Assembly: GCA_017854855.1 (NCBI GenBank)
Contig: JAFMGZ010000001.1
Span: 62,001 to 126,000, forward strand
Reading direction: 5' to 3'
DNA: 64,000 nucleotides
Origin: Sulfitobacter sp.
Lineage (GTDB): Bacteria > Pseudomonadota > Alphaproteobacteria > Rhodobacterales > Rhodobacteraceae
Shown here: one piece after another, positions 28,144 through 37,540 of the stretch
How positions within the stretch are numbered: position 1 is the stretch's first letter
Layout: every line of letters starts with the position of its first letter
Made by a program: the position numbers and the translations under genes
Notes under the pieces: generated by a model
What the model was told of the DNA's origin: nothing
Databases searched by the model: none
What the model saw: the letters and a program-made list of their open reading frames with translations, nothing else

Positions 28144-28890
28144 CTATTTTTCCTTGCGCAGCACGTAGATGTCCATGATCCAGCCATGGTTTTCGCGCGC
28201 ATTGGCCCGCATGGCGATGATCTTGTCACGCACCTGACCCAGCGGGCCCTCGCAGATGATCTGCTCTTTCATGCCCACATAGCCGCCCCACCAGATGTGG
28301 AACCCTTCTGGCGGCAGCGTCTGAAAGGCACAGGTGCCGTCCAGCATCACGGCAATCGTATCGACACCCTTGGGCCAGCCCTCATCGCGCAAGCGCCGTC
28401 CGGTCGTCACCGTAAAGGGCGCGCCGATTTCATTGATCGGGATCGCATGGGCCGCCGTCAGCGCCTGCAACGACGTGATGCCCGGGATCACCTCAAGGGT
28501 CGGGGCGGGATCAAGCCGCGCGGCGATCCGCAGCGTGCTGTCATAAAGCGATGGATCGCCCCACACCAGCAGCGCCACCTTTTGCGCTTTGTGCCCCTGC
28601 CCGCCAATCGCCTCTTGCCAGGCCAGCGCGATCGCATCGTGCCAGTCATCCACCCGCTGGCGATAATCTGCAGTGGCCTCATCACGCACAGGCAGTTCAA
28701 ATTCTACGATCCGCGTGGCGGCATTGGTCAGCATCTCGTCACAGATCGCCTGGCGCAATTCGGCCAGATCAGCCTTGCCCGCCCCTTTGCGCGGAATAAG
28801 GATCAGGTCCTGGGCGTTCATCGCGCGGATCGCCTGCAGCGTCATATGCGCAGGGTTGCCGGTGCCTATGCCAATCAATGTCAGATGCAT
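28144..28890 (-). CDS. cobF: precorrin-6A synthase (deacetylating)
   Basis: MHLTLIGIGTGNPAHMTLQAIRAMNAQDLILIPRKGAGKADLAELR...IPINEIGAPFTVTTGRRLRDEGWP. Confidence 0.95.
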   Translation of the reverse strand: MHLTLIGIGTGNPAHMTLQAIRAMNAQDLILIPRKGAGKADLAELRQAICDEMLTNAATRIVEFELPVRDEATADYRQRVDDWHDAIALAWQEAIGGQGHKAQKVALLVWGDPSLYDSTLRIAARLDPAPTLEVIPGITSLQALTAAHAIPINEIGAPFTVTTGRRLRDEGWPKGVDTIAVMLDGTCAFQTLPPEGFHIWWGGYVGMKEQIICEGPLGQVRDKIIAMRANARENHGWIMDIYVLRKEK

Positions 28891-28893
28891 GCC

Positions 28894-29196
28894 CTACCCC
28901 GGTATCCGCGCGATGGCCTTGGTCCGCAGGTTGCCCAGCACGCGGGCGTCCTCAAAGGTGCCATCGCTTGATGCGGCATAAAGTGCTGCAAAATTCTGCA
29001 ATTCGGCGATATCGGCCGCGCTGATATTGCCAAACAGATAGGCCACCTTGCCCGGCGCGCGAAAGGCAACAGTCTGGGCACGCGTACAGCCGGACATGCA
29101 TTCGACGCTGTGTACCGCCACCCCCTGCAACCCGGCCCGCAGGACATCGGCAAAGGCACCATCCGGGGTGCAGCTGCGGCAAACGAAAACCTTCAT
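28894..29196 (-). CDS. DUF1636 family protein (copy 1)
   Basis: MKVFVCRSCTPDG...VECMSGCTRAQTVAFRAPGKVAYLFGNI; CxxC and CxxxC motifs. Confidence 0.85.
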   Translation of the reverse strand: MKVFVCRSCTPDGAFADVLRAGLQGVAVHSVECMSGCTRAQTVAFRAPGKVAYLFGNISAADIAELQNFAALYAASSDGTFEDARVLGNLRTKAIARIPG

Positions 29197-29918
29197 GCGT
29201 CCAGCTCCGCCAGCGGTCCGTAAAAGATCAAGGCAGGCGTTGTGCTGCTGGTGGTCTGCAAATGCGCAGCAAGGCCCGCGATGGTGTGGCGCGTCACCTT
29301 TTCAGCAGGGGTGGAAACCGCTTCGGCCAGCATGGCAGGTGTATCGCCGGGCAAGCCGTGTTCGATCAGCCGGGCCACCAGACCCGCAAAGGTGCGTTTG
29401 CCCATATAGACCACGGTGGTGGCCATGGGATCGGCCAGCGCGGCCATGTTCACATCGCGCGGCAGATCACCGGTCACATCCGCGCCGGTGATAAACTGTA
29501 CCCGCCGGGCCGTCAGACGCCGCGTCAGCGGAATACCCGCCGCCGCCGCCGCCGCCGATGCAGAGGTGACGCCGGGAATTATCTCAAACGGGATGCCTGC
29601 CTCTTGCAGGGCGATGATCTCTTCCTCAAGACGGCCAAACATGCCGCTGTCACCGGATTTCAGCCGCACCACCCGCATCCCCGCCAAGGCATGGTCCACC
29701 AAGACCTGCGAGACATGGTGCTGTTTGGGCGATGCGCGGCCTGCACGTTTGCCCACGCCGATAAGATCCGCGTCGGGCCCTGCATGTTCCAGTATCGGAC
29801 CGGCGCTCAGATCATCAAACAGGACCACTTCGGCCTTTTGCAAGCGGTCCACCGCCTTGACCGTCAGCAGTTCAGGATCGCCCGGACCGGACGACACAAA
29901 AGAGACAAAACCGGTCAT
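29193..29918 (-). CDS. cobA: uroporphyrinogen-III C-methyltransferase
   Basis: FVSSGPGDPELLTVKAVDRLQKAEVVLFDDL...VRLKSGDSGMFGRLEEEI...GIPLTRRLTARRVQFITGA. Confidence 0.95.
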   Translation of the reverse strand: MTGFVSFVSSGPGDPELLTVKAVDRLQKAEVVLFDDLSAGPILEHAGPDADLIGVGKRAGRASPKQHHVSQVLVDHALAGMRVVRLKSGDSGMFGRLEEEIIALQEAGIPFEIIPGVTSASAAAAAAGIPLTRRLTARRVQFITGADVTGDLPRDVNMAALADPMATTVVYMGKRTFAGLVARLIEHGLPGDTPAMLAEAVSTPAEKVTRHTIAGLAAHLQTTSSTTPALIFYGPLAELDA

Positions 29919-31240
29919 ATATCCTCGGCAATCAGATGAAAGAATGTACCCGTCGCGCGCCCGCCCCCATCGAAGCTCCGCGTTGATCCGGTTTCATCGA
30001 CCTGCAGGTCATTGCTGTCGGTGATATGGGCCAGCGGCGCATCGGGTTCCGACAGGATGGTCGCATAGTGAAACTCGTGACCGCGCAGACGGCTGCCCGC
30101 GCCATGACCGGGGATTGCGGCGTTCAGTTCGGCCTTGCGATAACCAAGGTGGAATTTGCGTTTGGCAAAAGAGGTCTCAAGACCCAAAAGCCCCGCCATC
30201 TGATGGCCCACACCTTCCTTGTCGACCAGAACCGAACCCATCGCCATATAGCCCCCGCATTCGCCATGCACCGGCTTGGTGCGGGCAAAGTTTTGGATGC
30301 CTTTGCGAAACACCTCTGCTGCTGCCAGCTTGCCTGCGTGCAATTCGGGATAGCCGCCGGGCAACCAGCAGACGTCGGCGCTGGGGTCCGGGGCCTGATC
30401 GGCCAGCGGTGAGAAGGGCAGGACCGTGGCCCCCGCCGCGCGCCACCCGGCCAGAAGATGCGGATAGACAAAGGCAAAGGCGTCGTCCTGGGCCAGCGCA
30501 ATGCGCATCCCCGGTGGGACAACTTTGGCCGGGGCGGGCGCGTCTTGCAGGGTGCCTGCTGCCGCTGCGCGCAATGCGTCCATATCCACGTGTTCGGCCA
30601 CGAAATCCGCCGCCTCTGCGAGGATCTGTGGCAGGTTTTCCTGCTCGCCTGCCTGTACAAGGCCCAGATGCCGCTCTGGCATCTCGATCTCCTTGCGGCG
30701 CGGCAGCGCACCCAGAACGGTCACGCCCGCCTGTTCCATTCCGACGCGCACCAGCGCCTCGTGGCGGGGCGAGGCGACGCGGTTCAGCACGACACCCGCC
30801 AGCGTCACATCAGGGCGCATCAGCTTGAAGCCAAGTGCTGTGGCCGCGACCGATTGCGCGGCACCGGACACATCCAGCACCAGCACCACCGGCCAGCCCA
30901 TATGCGCGGCAATATCCGCACTGGCACCATTGCCGCATTGGCCCGGGATCGCGACACCGTCAAACAACCCCATGGAACCTTCCGCAAGGATCAGATCGGC
31001 ACCAGCGGCATTGCCGACCAGGCCGTCGATGCAGGCGCGGTCCATCGACCAGCTGTCCACGTTAAAGGACGCACGGCCCGAGGCCGCAGTGTGGAAGGCG
31101 GGATCAATATAGTCAGGCCCGCTCTTGAATGGTTGCACATTCACGCCCCGGGCGCGGAATGCGGCCAGAAGCCCCAGCATCAGGGTCGTTTTTCCGGTGC
31201 CCGAGGCGGGCGCGGAAATCATCAGTCCGGGCGGGATCAT
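29915..31240 (-). CDS. cobB: cobyrinate a,c-diamide synthase
   Basis: [45 protein letters not shown]-terminal amidotransferase [16 protein letters not shown]...[11 protein letters not shown]. Confidence 0.95.
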   Translation of the reverse strand: MIPPGLMISAPASGTGKTTLMLGLLAAFRARGVNVQPFKSGPDYIDPAFHTAASGRASFNVDSWSMDRACIDGLVGNAAGADLILAEGSMGLFDGVAIPGQCGNGASADIAAHMGWPVVLVLDVSGAAQSVAATALGFKLMRPDVTLAGVVLNRVASPRHEALVRVGMEQAGVTVLGALPRRKEIEMPERHLGLVQAGEQENLPQILAEAADFVAEHVDMDALRAAAAGTLQDAPAPAKVVPPGMRIALAQDDAFAFVYPHLLAGWRAAGATVLPFSPLADQAPDPSADVCWLPGGYPELHAGKLAAAEVFRKGIQNFARTKPVHGECGGYMAMGSVLVDKEGVGHQMAGLLGLETSFAKRKFHLGYRKAELNAAIPGHGAGSRLRGHEFHYATILSEPDAPLAHITDSNDLQVDETGSTRSFDGGGRATGTFFHLIAEDI

Positions 31241-32022
31241 TCAGCGCTCTCCGGGAAACGGGGTTCTGTCCCCACGGGGCGAAAGCGGCGGTCATAATCG
31301 CCTGCATAGAGCCTGCTTTCACCAAAATCTTCGGCCCCGATGGCATGACCTACAAGGATCAGCGCCGTGCGCTCCATTTCCGCTCCGATGGCGGTTTTCA
31401 GGGTGGCCAGCGTGGCCTTGACGATGCGCTGATCGGGCCAGCTGGCGCGCCAGACGACCGCCACGGGGCAGTCATCGCCGTAATGCGGCGTCAGGTCGGC
31501 CACGACTTTGTCGAGGATATGCACCGACAGGTGAATGGCCAGCGTTGCCCCTGTCTTGGCAAAATTCTCCAGCGCCTCACCTTCGGGCATTGCCGTGGCG
31601 CGGCCAGAGGTGCGCGTCAGGACAACCGATTGCGCGACACCGGGCAGTGTCAGTTCAGCGTTAAGAGCGGCGGCGGCGGCGGCAAAGGACGGCACACCGG
31701 GCGTCACGTCATAGGGGATGTCCAGCGCGCGCAACCGGCGCAGCTGTTCGCCCATGGCCGACCAGACCGACAGGTCACCTGAATGCAGACGCGCAACGTC
31801 CTGACCCGCCTCATGCGCGGCACTGATTTCGGTCATGATCTCGTCCAGTGACATGCGGGCCGTGTTCACGATTTTCGCACCCTCTGGGCAATAGGATAGC
31901 AGCGCTTCGGGCACCAGAGAGCCCGCATAAAGGCACACCGGGCAGGCCGCGATCAGGTCGCGCCCGCGCAGGGTAATCAGGTCTGGGGCACCGGGGCCTG
32001 CGCCGATGAAATGGACGGTCAT
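31237..32022 (-). CDS. cobM: precorrin-4 C11-methyltransferase
   Basis: [42 protein letters not shown]. Confidence 0.95.
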   Translation of the reverse strand: MTVHFIGAGPGAPDLITLRGRDLIAACPVCLYAGSLVPEALLSYCPEGAKIVNTARMSLDEIMTEISAAHEAGQDVARLHSGDLSVWSAMGEQLRRLRALDIPYDVTPGVPSFAAAAAALNAELTLPGVAQSVVLTRTSGRATAMPEGEALENFAKTGATLAIHLSVHILDKVVADLTPHYGDDCPVAVVWRASWPDQRIVKATLATLKTAIGAEMERTALILVGHAIGAEDFGESRLYAGDYDRRFRPVGTEPRFPESAE

Positions 32023-32035
32023 GGTGGTTTATCCT

Positions 32036-32404
32036 TTAGCTTTGCGCGATGGCAGCGGTGGCTTTACCATCGCCCGATACGACACGCGCCGCAACCAGCA
32101 CCGCGTTGGGGCCAGCGGCGGCCAGGGCTGCGGCTTCGGCCAGTGATCCGGTGCCGAACTTGTCTTGAATGCGCTGCGATTGTGTGGGGGTGATCATCTG
32201 TGCCAGATCGGTTTGGCTGACGCCAAGGCCGGGCACGCCCAGCAGCTGCGCCAATTCGCGGAATACTTTTTCGCGGGATTTGGCGGCCTCGGTCACCAGC
32301 GCGTCGATCTTTTGCCCGCCTGAGACCTCAAGCGCCAGACGCATCGCGTCTTGCAGGCTGGCCAGATCGGCGGCGGCGCGAAAACCTATTCCCATGGTCC
32401 TCAT
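32036..32404 (-). CDS. cobE: cobalamin biosynthesis protein CobE (CbiG C-terminal-like)
   Basis: MGIGFRAAADLASLQDAMRLAL...TGSLAEAAALAAAGPNAVLVAARVVSGDGKATAAIA; position between cobM and cobL. Confidence 0.85.
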   Translation of the reverse strand: MRTMGIGFRAAADLASLQDAMRLALEVSGGQKIDALVTEAAKSREKVFRELAQLLGVPGLGVSQTDLAQMITPTQSQRIQDKFGTGSLAEAAALAAAGPNAVLVAARVVSGDGKATAAIAQS

Positions 32405-33582
32405 AGGATCACGCTCCATTGGACAACAGGGCGGGCAGGTTGCCAGCCGCGCATATTGCCCAGTGGTTGGGACTGTGCCAGTTCGATGCGCAGCAAACTG
32501 CCACCATGGGCGGCGTGCAGGGTCGCCAGCAACACTTCGGTTTCCAGCGTGACACCATTGGCAACAAGACGCGTACCTTTGGGCAGGATCGCGCAAAGCT
32601 GCTCGAACAGCGCGGATGAGCCACCGCCGCCGACGAAAACGGCATCGGGCAGAGGCTGGTCCTGAATGGTCTCTAACGAAGGGCCTTCGATAACCTGCAT
32701 CAGGTGGCTCAGGCCGAAATCGTCGATGTTGCGGGCGATGTTGCGGACCCGCTCTGGTTTGATCTCAAAGGCTGTGGCGCGGCCGCCCGCAAGGCACCAT
32801 TCCACCGAGACAGAGCCTGATCCGGCACCGATATCCCAAAGCGTCTCGCCGGGGCGCGGCGCAAGGGCCGACAGGGTCAGCGCCCGCACCGGGCGTTTGG
32901 TGATCTGGCCGTCATGGGCAAAACTGTCGTCCGGCAGGCCAGAGGCACGCGACAGACCCACATCACCGGGCAGCGCCACGGCCACGGCAACGGGGGCGGC
33001 GATATCGGTCAGGTTGAAACCGGCAGCCGTGGTCTGACGGATGCGTTGGTGCGGGCCGCCCATGCGTTCGCACACCCAAAGCGCCGCCTGCCCTGCCCCG
33101 TGATCCGTAAGCCATACGGCAAGTTCGGCAGGGGCCGCGCCATCGCGCAGAAGGCAAATCAGTTGTCCCTTGGGCGACAGGACGCGGCGCAGACGGGACA
33201 GGGGGGCTGCGTGCAGACCATGGCAAGTGGTTTCCTCCATCCGCCAGCCCAACTGCCCGGCAACCAGCGAAAAGGTCGAGGGTGCGGGCAGCACAGCCCA
33301 TTCGCCAAGCGCCAGATGCGCGGCAAGGCTGCTGCCGGCCCCGAACCAAAAAGGATCACCCGAGGCCAGAACGACGGTGTTTTGACCTTTGACCGCCAGC
33401 ACCGGATCGACCGAAAAGGGCACAGGCCAGGCGCGGCCACGTGTGCCCGCCCCCACCAGATCCAGGTGGCGCGGGCCGCCAAAGATGACCTGCGCCGCCG
33501 CAATCGCATCGCGGCTTGCAGGGGGCAAGGCGCTTGCGCTATCGTCCGGCATTCCGATGATTTTAAGCCAAGGATCACCCAT
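32401..33582 (-). CDS. cobL: precorrin-6Y C5,15-methyltransferase (decarboxylating)
   Basis: MGDPWLKIIGMPDDSASALPPASRDAIAAAQVIFGG...LWDIGAGSGSVSVEWCLAGGRATAFE; start 33582 preferred over 33612. Confidence 0.93.
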   Translation of the reverse strand: MGDPWLKIIGMPDDSASALPPASRDAIAAAQVIFGGPRHLDLVGAGTRGRAWPVPFSVDPVLAVKGQNTVVLASGDPFWFGAGSSLAAHLALGEWAVLPAPSTFSLVAGQLGWRMEETTCHGLHAAPLSRLRRVLSPKGQLICLLRDGAAPAELAVWLTDHGAGQAALWVCERMGGPHQRIRQTTAAGFNLTDIAAPVAVAVALPGDVGLSRASGLPDDSFAHDGQITKRPVRALTLSALAPRPGETLWDIGAGSGSVSVEWCLAGGRATAFEIKPERVRNIARNIDDFGLSHLMQVIEGPSLETIQDQPLPDAVFVGGGGSSALFEQLCAILPKGTRLVANGVTLETEVLLATLHAAHGGSLLRIELAQSQPLGNMRGWQPARPVVQWSVIL

Positions 33583-33583
33583 C

Positions 33584-34330
33584 ATGCGCGTCCTTTTGCT
33601 GGGGGGTACCACAGAGGCAAGCCGCCTTGCCGCGCGTTTTGCCGACCATGGGGTTGAGGCGGTTTTTTCCTATGCCGGTCGCACCAACGCGCCCGTCGCG
33701 CAGCCCTTGGCCACACGCGTCGGCGGCTTTGGCGGGGTTGCGGGGCTGGTTGCCTATTTGGCGCAGGACCGGATCACCCATGTGGTCGATGCAACGCACC
33801 CCTTTGCCGCCGGAATGAGCCACAATGCCCATGCCGCATGCGCGCAGGCCAGCCTGCCGCTGATCCGTCTGGAACGGCCTGCCTGGCAGGCGCAGGCGGG
33901 GGATCACTGGACCCTCTTGCCCCATCTTGAGGATATTCCGGCAGCCCTGCCCGATGCGCCTGCGCGTGTCTTTCTGGCGATTGGCAAACAGCAGATCGGG
34001 CTGTTTGCCGCCAAGCCGCAGCATCACTATCTGCTGCGGCTGGTGGACCAGCCCGAGGCCGCGTTGCCTTTGCCCGATACCAAAGTGATCCTTGCACGCG
34101 GTCCCTTTGATCTGGCGGGTGACATCGCCTTGATGCGTGAACATGCGATCACCCATGTGGTGGCCAAGAACGCAGGCGGCATCGGCGCGCGGGCCAAGCT
34201 GGATGCAGCGCGGGCCCTGGGCCTGCCGGTGCTGATGGCGCAGCGCCCCGCCCTGCCCCGTGGCACCATTGCCCGCAACGGGGCCGAGGTGATGACATGG
34301 CTGGGTCACAACACGGATCGCGGCGTATAG
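33584..34330 (+). CDS. cobK: precorrin-6A reductase
   Basis: MRVLLLGGTTEASRLAARFADHGVEAVFSYAGRT...VDATHPFAAGMSHNAHAAC; only gene of the cob cluster on +. Confidence 0.93.
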   Translation: MRVLLLGGTTEASRLAARFADHGVEAVFSYAGRTNAPVAQPLATRVGGFGGVAGLVAYLAQDRITHVVDATHPFAAGMSHNAHAACAQASLPLIRLERPAWQAQAGDHWTLLPHLEDIPAALPDAPARVFLAIGKQQIGLFAAKPQHHYLLRLVDQPEAALPLPDTKVILARGPFDLAGDIALMREHAITHVVAKNAGGIGARAKLDAARALGLPVLMAQRPALPRGTIARNGAEVMTWLGHNTDRGV

Positions 34331-35052
34331 ACGTAGCGGCCAATGCGTTTGGTCGCGGAATTGCCGACGATCACGACGGTGCGCATATCGGCCATCTCTG
34401 GCGTGGCCTCGGCTAGTGTGACGGTGTTCAGGGCCTGATCGGGCGTGCTGACCGCGCGGGCGAAGGTGATCAGACGGTCCGGGCCGCATTCCTCGCGCAG
34501 CACATCGAGGGTTTTCTCAAACCCGTGGGGACGCGATTTGGATCGGGGGTTGTAGAACGCCATGGCAAAATCACCACGGGCGGCCATGCGCAGGCGGTGT
34601 TCGATCACCTCCCATGGTTTCAGATTGTCGCTGAGGTTGATGGCGCAGAAATCATGGCCCAGCGGCGCACCGGCGGCAGCGGCAGCAGCAAGCATGGCGG
34701 TGATGCCCGGCAGAACGCGAATGTCGGTGTCGATGAATTCAGGATGAACCTCAAGCGCCTCGAACACGGCCGAGGCCATGGCAAAGACACCCGGATCGCC
34801 GGAAGAGACGACAACCACACGCGCACCCGCCGCCGCCAATTGCAGCGCGTGCAGGGCGCGGTCCAGTTCAACCCGGTTGTCGGTGGGATGCAGGTTCAGC
34901 CCCGCACGCGGGGTGACGCGGGCAACATAGGGAATATAGCCGATGATATCGGTGGCCTGGGTCAGCACCTGGGTCACTTCGGGCGTGACAAGGGCGTCAT
35001 TGCCCGGCCCAAGGCCTGCGATGGCAATCCAGCCTGTGTCATGTCCAGTCAT
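34306..35052 (-). CDS. cobJ: precorrin-3B C17-methyltransferase
   Basis: IAIAGLGPGNDALVTPEVTQVLTQATDIIGYIPYVARV...AFYNPRSKSRP; 3' end overlaps cobK by 25 bp. Confidence 0.95.
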   Translation of the reverse strand: MTGHDTGWIAIAGLGPGNDALVTPEVTQVLTQATDIIGYIPYVARVTPRAGLNLHPTDNRVELDRALHALQLAAAGARVVVVSSGDPGVFAMASAVFEALEVHPEFIDTDIRVLPGITAMLAAAAAAGAPLGHDFCAINLSDNLKPWEVIEHRLRMAARGDFAMAFYNPRSKSRPHGFEKTLDVLREECGPDRLITFARAVSTPDQALNTVTLAEATPEMADMRTVVIVGNSATKRIGRYVYTPRSVL

Positions 35053-35780
35053 TCGCCCGCCTCCGGGCGGCGGCCCTGACCGTGGACCAGAACGATGGCG
35101 AAATAGGGGCAGTCATCCTCGTCGGTGTCCGCCAGTCTGGCAATGCGCTGCTGCGGCATCGTGCCCTTTTCCACCAGCCATGCGTCATCCAGACGCCCTG
35201 CGGCGGCCAAGGCGCGTTTGACGGCGGGCAGGTTGCGCCCCGTCTTCATCACGACCAGGGCATCGCCGCGCATCATGTGGTCAACCAGTTCCGCTTCGGG
35301 CAGGGTGCCCATGAGAACGGTCATCACGTCGTCACCCCAGGTGAAGGGCATGTCCAGCGCGTTCCAGCAGCCGACCATGCCGGGGATGGCAGGCAGCACC
35401 TCAACCTCGGCGCGGCCCTGAAGGCGGGTGTGCAGATGCATGAATGAGCCGTAAAAGAACGGATCCCCCTCGCAGAGAACCACGACCTCATGCGCCTTTG
35501 ACAAGGTTTCCAGCTTGTCCGCCCATTCGGCGTAGAAATCCACCATCAAGGCGCGGTATTCTTCGCTGTCAAAGCGCAGTTCGGTGGTGACGGGATATTC
35601 CATCGGGTATTCGATCACATCCTCGCGCAGCATGTCCTTGACGATGGTGCGGGCCTGTCCGGCGCGGCCCTTTTTGCGAAAGAACGCCACATGTCTGGCC
35701 CCGCGGATGATGCGGTCGGATTTGACGCTCATCAATTCGGGATCGCCGGGGCCAAGGCCTGCGCAGATGATCTTGCCCAT
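35049..35780 (-). CDS. cobI: precorrin-2 C20-methyltransferase
   Basis: MGKIICAGLGPGDPELMSVKSDRIIRGARHVAFFRKKGRAGQAR...LCEGDPFFYGSFMHLHTRL; start at ATG 35780. Confidence 0.95.
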   Translation of the reverse strand: MGKIICAGLGPGDPELMSVKSDRIIRGARHVAFFRKKGRAGQARTIVKDMLREDVIEYPMEYPVTTELRFDSEEYRALMVDFYAEWADKLETLSKAHEVVVLCEGDPFFYGSFMHLHTRLQGRAEVEVLPAIPGMVGCWNALDMPFTWGDDVMTVLMGTLPEAELVDHMMRGDALVVMKTGRNLPAVKRALAAAGRLDDAWLVEKGTMPQQRIARLADTDEDDCPYFAIVLVHGQGRRPEAGE

Positions 35781-35782
35781 GA

Positions 35783-36412
35783 TTATTCCACCCTGCTGGC
35801 GACGGCGTTGATCGCGGCGACCGTGATGGCAGAGCCGCCCAGCCGTCCGCGCACGATCATGGAGGGAACCGGCAGGTCCTGCATCAGCGCCTCCTTGGAT
35901 TCCGCGGCACCGATAAAGCCCACGGGGCAGCCGATGATGGCTGCAGGGCGCGGGCAATCGGGGTCTTGGAGCATGTTAAGAAGGTGAAACAGCGCGGTGG
36001 GTGCATTGCCGATGGCCACAACGGCCCCGGCCAAGTTGGGACGCCAGAGTTCAAGGGCCGCCGCAGAGCGTGTGTTGGACATCGCCTTGGCCATATCGGG
36101 CACACGGGGGTCGCGCAGGGTGCAGATCACTTCGTTCTCGCGCGGCAGACGTTTGCGGGTGATCCCTTCGCTGACCATATAGGCATCACAAAGGATCGGC
36201 GCGCCATCCTCAAGCGCAGTGCGCGCGGCGATGGCCATGCCAGGGGAGAATTGCACATGATCCTCAAGGCCAACCATGCCGGCGGCGTGGATCATGCGCA
36301 CGGCCACGATTTCTTCTTCGGGGGTGAAGCGGGCCAGATTGGCCTCGGCGCGGATGGTGGCAAAGGACTGGCGGTAAATTTCAGCGCCGTCGGTGATGTA
36401 GGTATGGGGCAT
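35783..36412 (-). CDS. cobH: precorrin-8X methylmutase
   Basis: SFATIRAEANLARFTPEEEIVAVRMIHAAGMVGLEDHVQFSPG...IIGCPVGFIGAAESKEAL. Confidence 0.95.
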   Translation of the reverse strand: MPHTYITDGAEIYRQSFATIRAEANLARFTPEEEIVAVRMIHAAGMVGLEDHVQFSPGMAIAARTALEDGAPILCDAYMVSEGITRKRLPRENEVICTLRDPRVPDMAKAMSNTRSAAALELWRPNLAGAVVAIGNAPTALFHLLNMLQDPDCPRPAAIIGCPVGFIGAAESKEALMQDLPVPSMIVRGRLGGSAITVAAINAVASRVE

Positions 36413-37540
36413 TCAAAGCGCCTTGATGATGTCGTCAGGGGAAAGGGCGGATCGGGCGGGGGCATCGCTGGCGCGGCCATTGTGAATGAGGTCGAACCCC
36501 TGTGCCGTCGCGGTGACCGTGAGGGCGGCAGGTTTTGGATGGGCACAGCCCTTGGCACAGCCCGAGACATGCAGGATTTGTTCCGGTCCCAGATGCCGGG
36601 CAAGGCGGCGGGCGATGGGACGTGTCTGCGCGAGGGCCTGTGCGCAGGCCGGTGCCCCAGTGCAGGCCACCACCCGCAAGAGCGGATCGGCAGGGTCGGT
36701 GATCACACCCGCCACATCAGGCAGGTCACGCGCCCCTTCGACCAGCACCATGCGCCAGGGGGTCATGCGCAGACTGCCTTGCTTGGCCAGGCTTGCCAGC
36801 GTTTCGACCGGAAGTTGCCCAAAGGCAAGCCCGACCATCGCGCCCAAGGGCGTATAGCCGGGGGCGGGCAGATAGGTCTGGGTCTGGCGGGGTATGATGA
36901 ACCCCTCGGGCAGGGCTGTACCCTGTCCCAGCAGCGCGGCCATGCGGGTCTGGTTGTCGCGCGTTCGAACAAACCAGCGGGCCAGGTCAAGCGCCTCTTG
37001 GATGACCGTCAGTGAGGTCACGGGCTTGGCCAGGGCGGCACCGGTTGCGGCAAGGATCAGGCCGCCGCCTGCATCGCGCTCAAGGCGGATATCGGCAGAG
37101 GCGCGTTGCAGCACCGGTGCCGCCCCCGTATCGACGGCAAAGCCAAATTTGCCCGGGATCGCGGGCGCGTCTGCCGCACCCAGCGCCTGTGTCAGGGCTG
37201 TCGCCAGCGCGGGGGTTTCATCGCCGGTTTGCCAAAACGGGGTCACGAGGATGTTGCGCCTGCTTTCGGCGGCCTCATTTTCATCAAGCAGCCCCAGATG
37301 GCCCAAACCTTCCATGAGGGGGGCATAGCTGTCTTGGGTGACGCCGCGCAGCTGGATATTGGCACGGCTGGACAGGTCCAGCATGCCGTTGCCATGGACC
37401 GAGGCAAGCGTCGCAATGCCGTCCGCATGGGCGCGGCGCAACCGGCCGTTGAAGGGGCGGATGCGCACAACCATGCCATCGCCCGATTGCATGGGGCGCA
37501 GGGCACCCGGGCAGTAGCCTTTGATCAGCGGGGCGGTCAT
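36413..37540 (-). CDS. cobG: precorrin-3B synthase
   Basis: GYCPGALRPMQSGDGMVVRIRPFNGRL...LSSRANIQLRGV...VVACTGAPACAQAL...LHVSGCAKGCAHPKPAALTV. Confidence 0.95.
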   Translation of the reverse strand: MTAPLIKGYCPGALRPMQSGDGMVVRIRPFNGRLRRAHADGIATLASVHGNGMLDLSSRANIQLRGVTQDSYAPLMEGLGHLGLLDENEAAESRRNILVTPFWQTGDETPALATALTQALGAADAPAIPGKFGFAVDTGAAPVLQRASADIRLERDAGGGLILAATGAALAKPVTSLTVIQEALDLARWFVRTRDNQTRMAALLGQGTALPEGFIIPRQTQTYLPAPGYTPLGAMVGLAFGQLPVETLASLAKQGSLRMTPWRMVLVEGARDLPDVAGVITDPADPLLRVVACTGAPACAQALAQTRPIARRLARHLGPEQILHVSGCAKGCAHPKPAALTVTATAQGFDLIHNGRASDAPARSALSPDDIIKAL

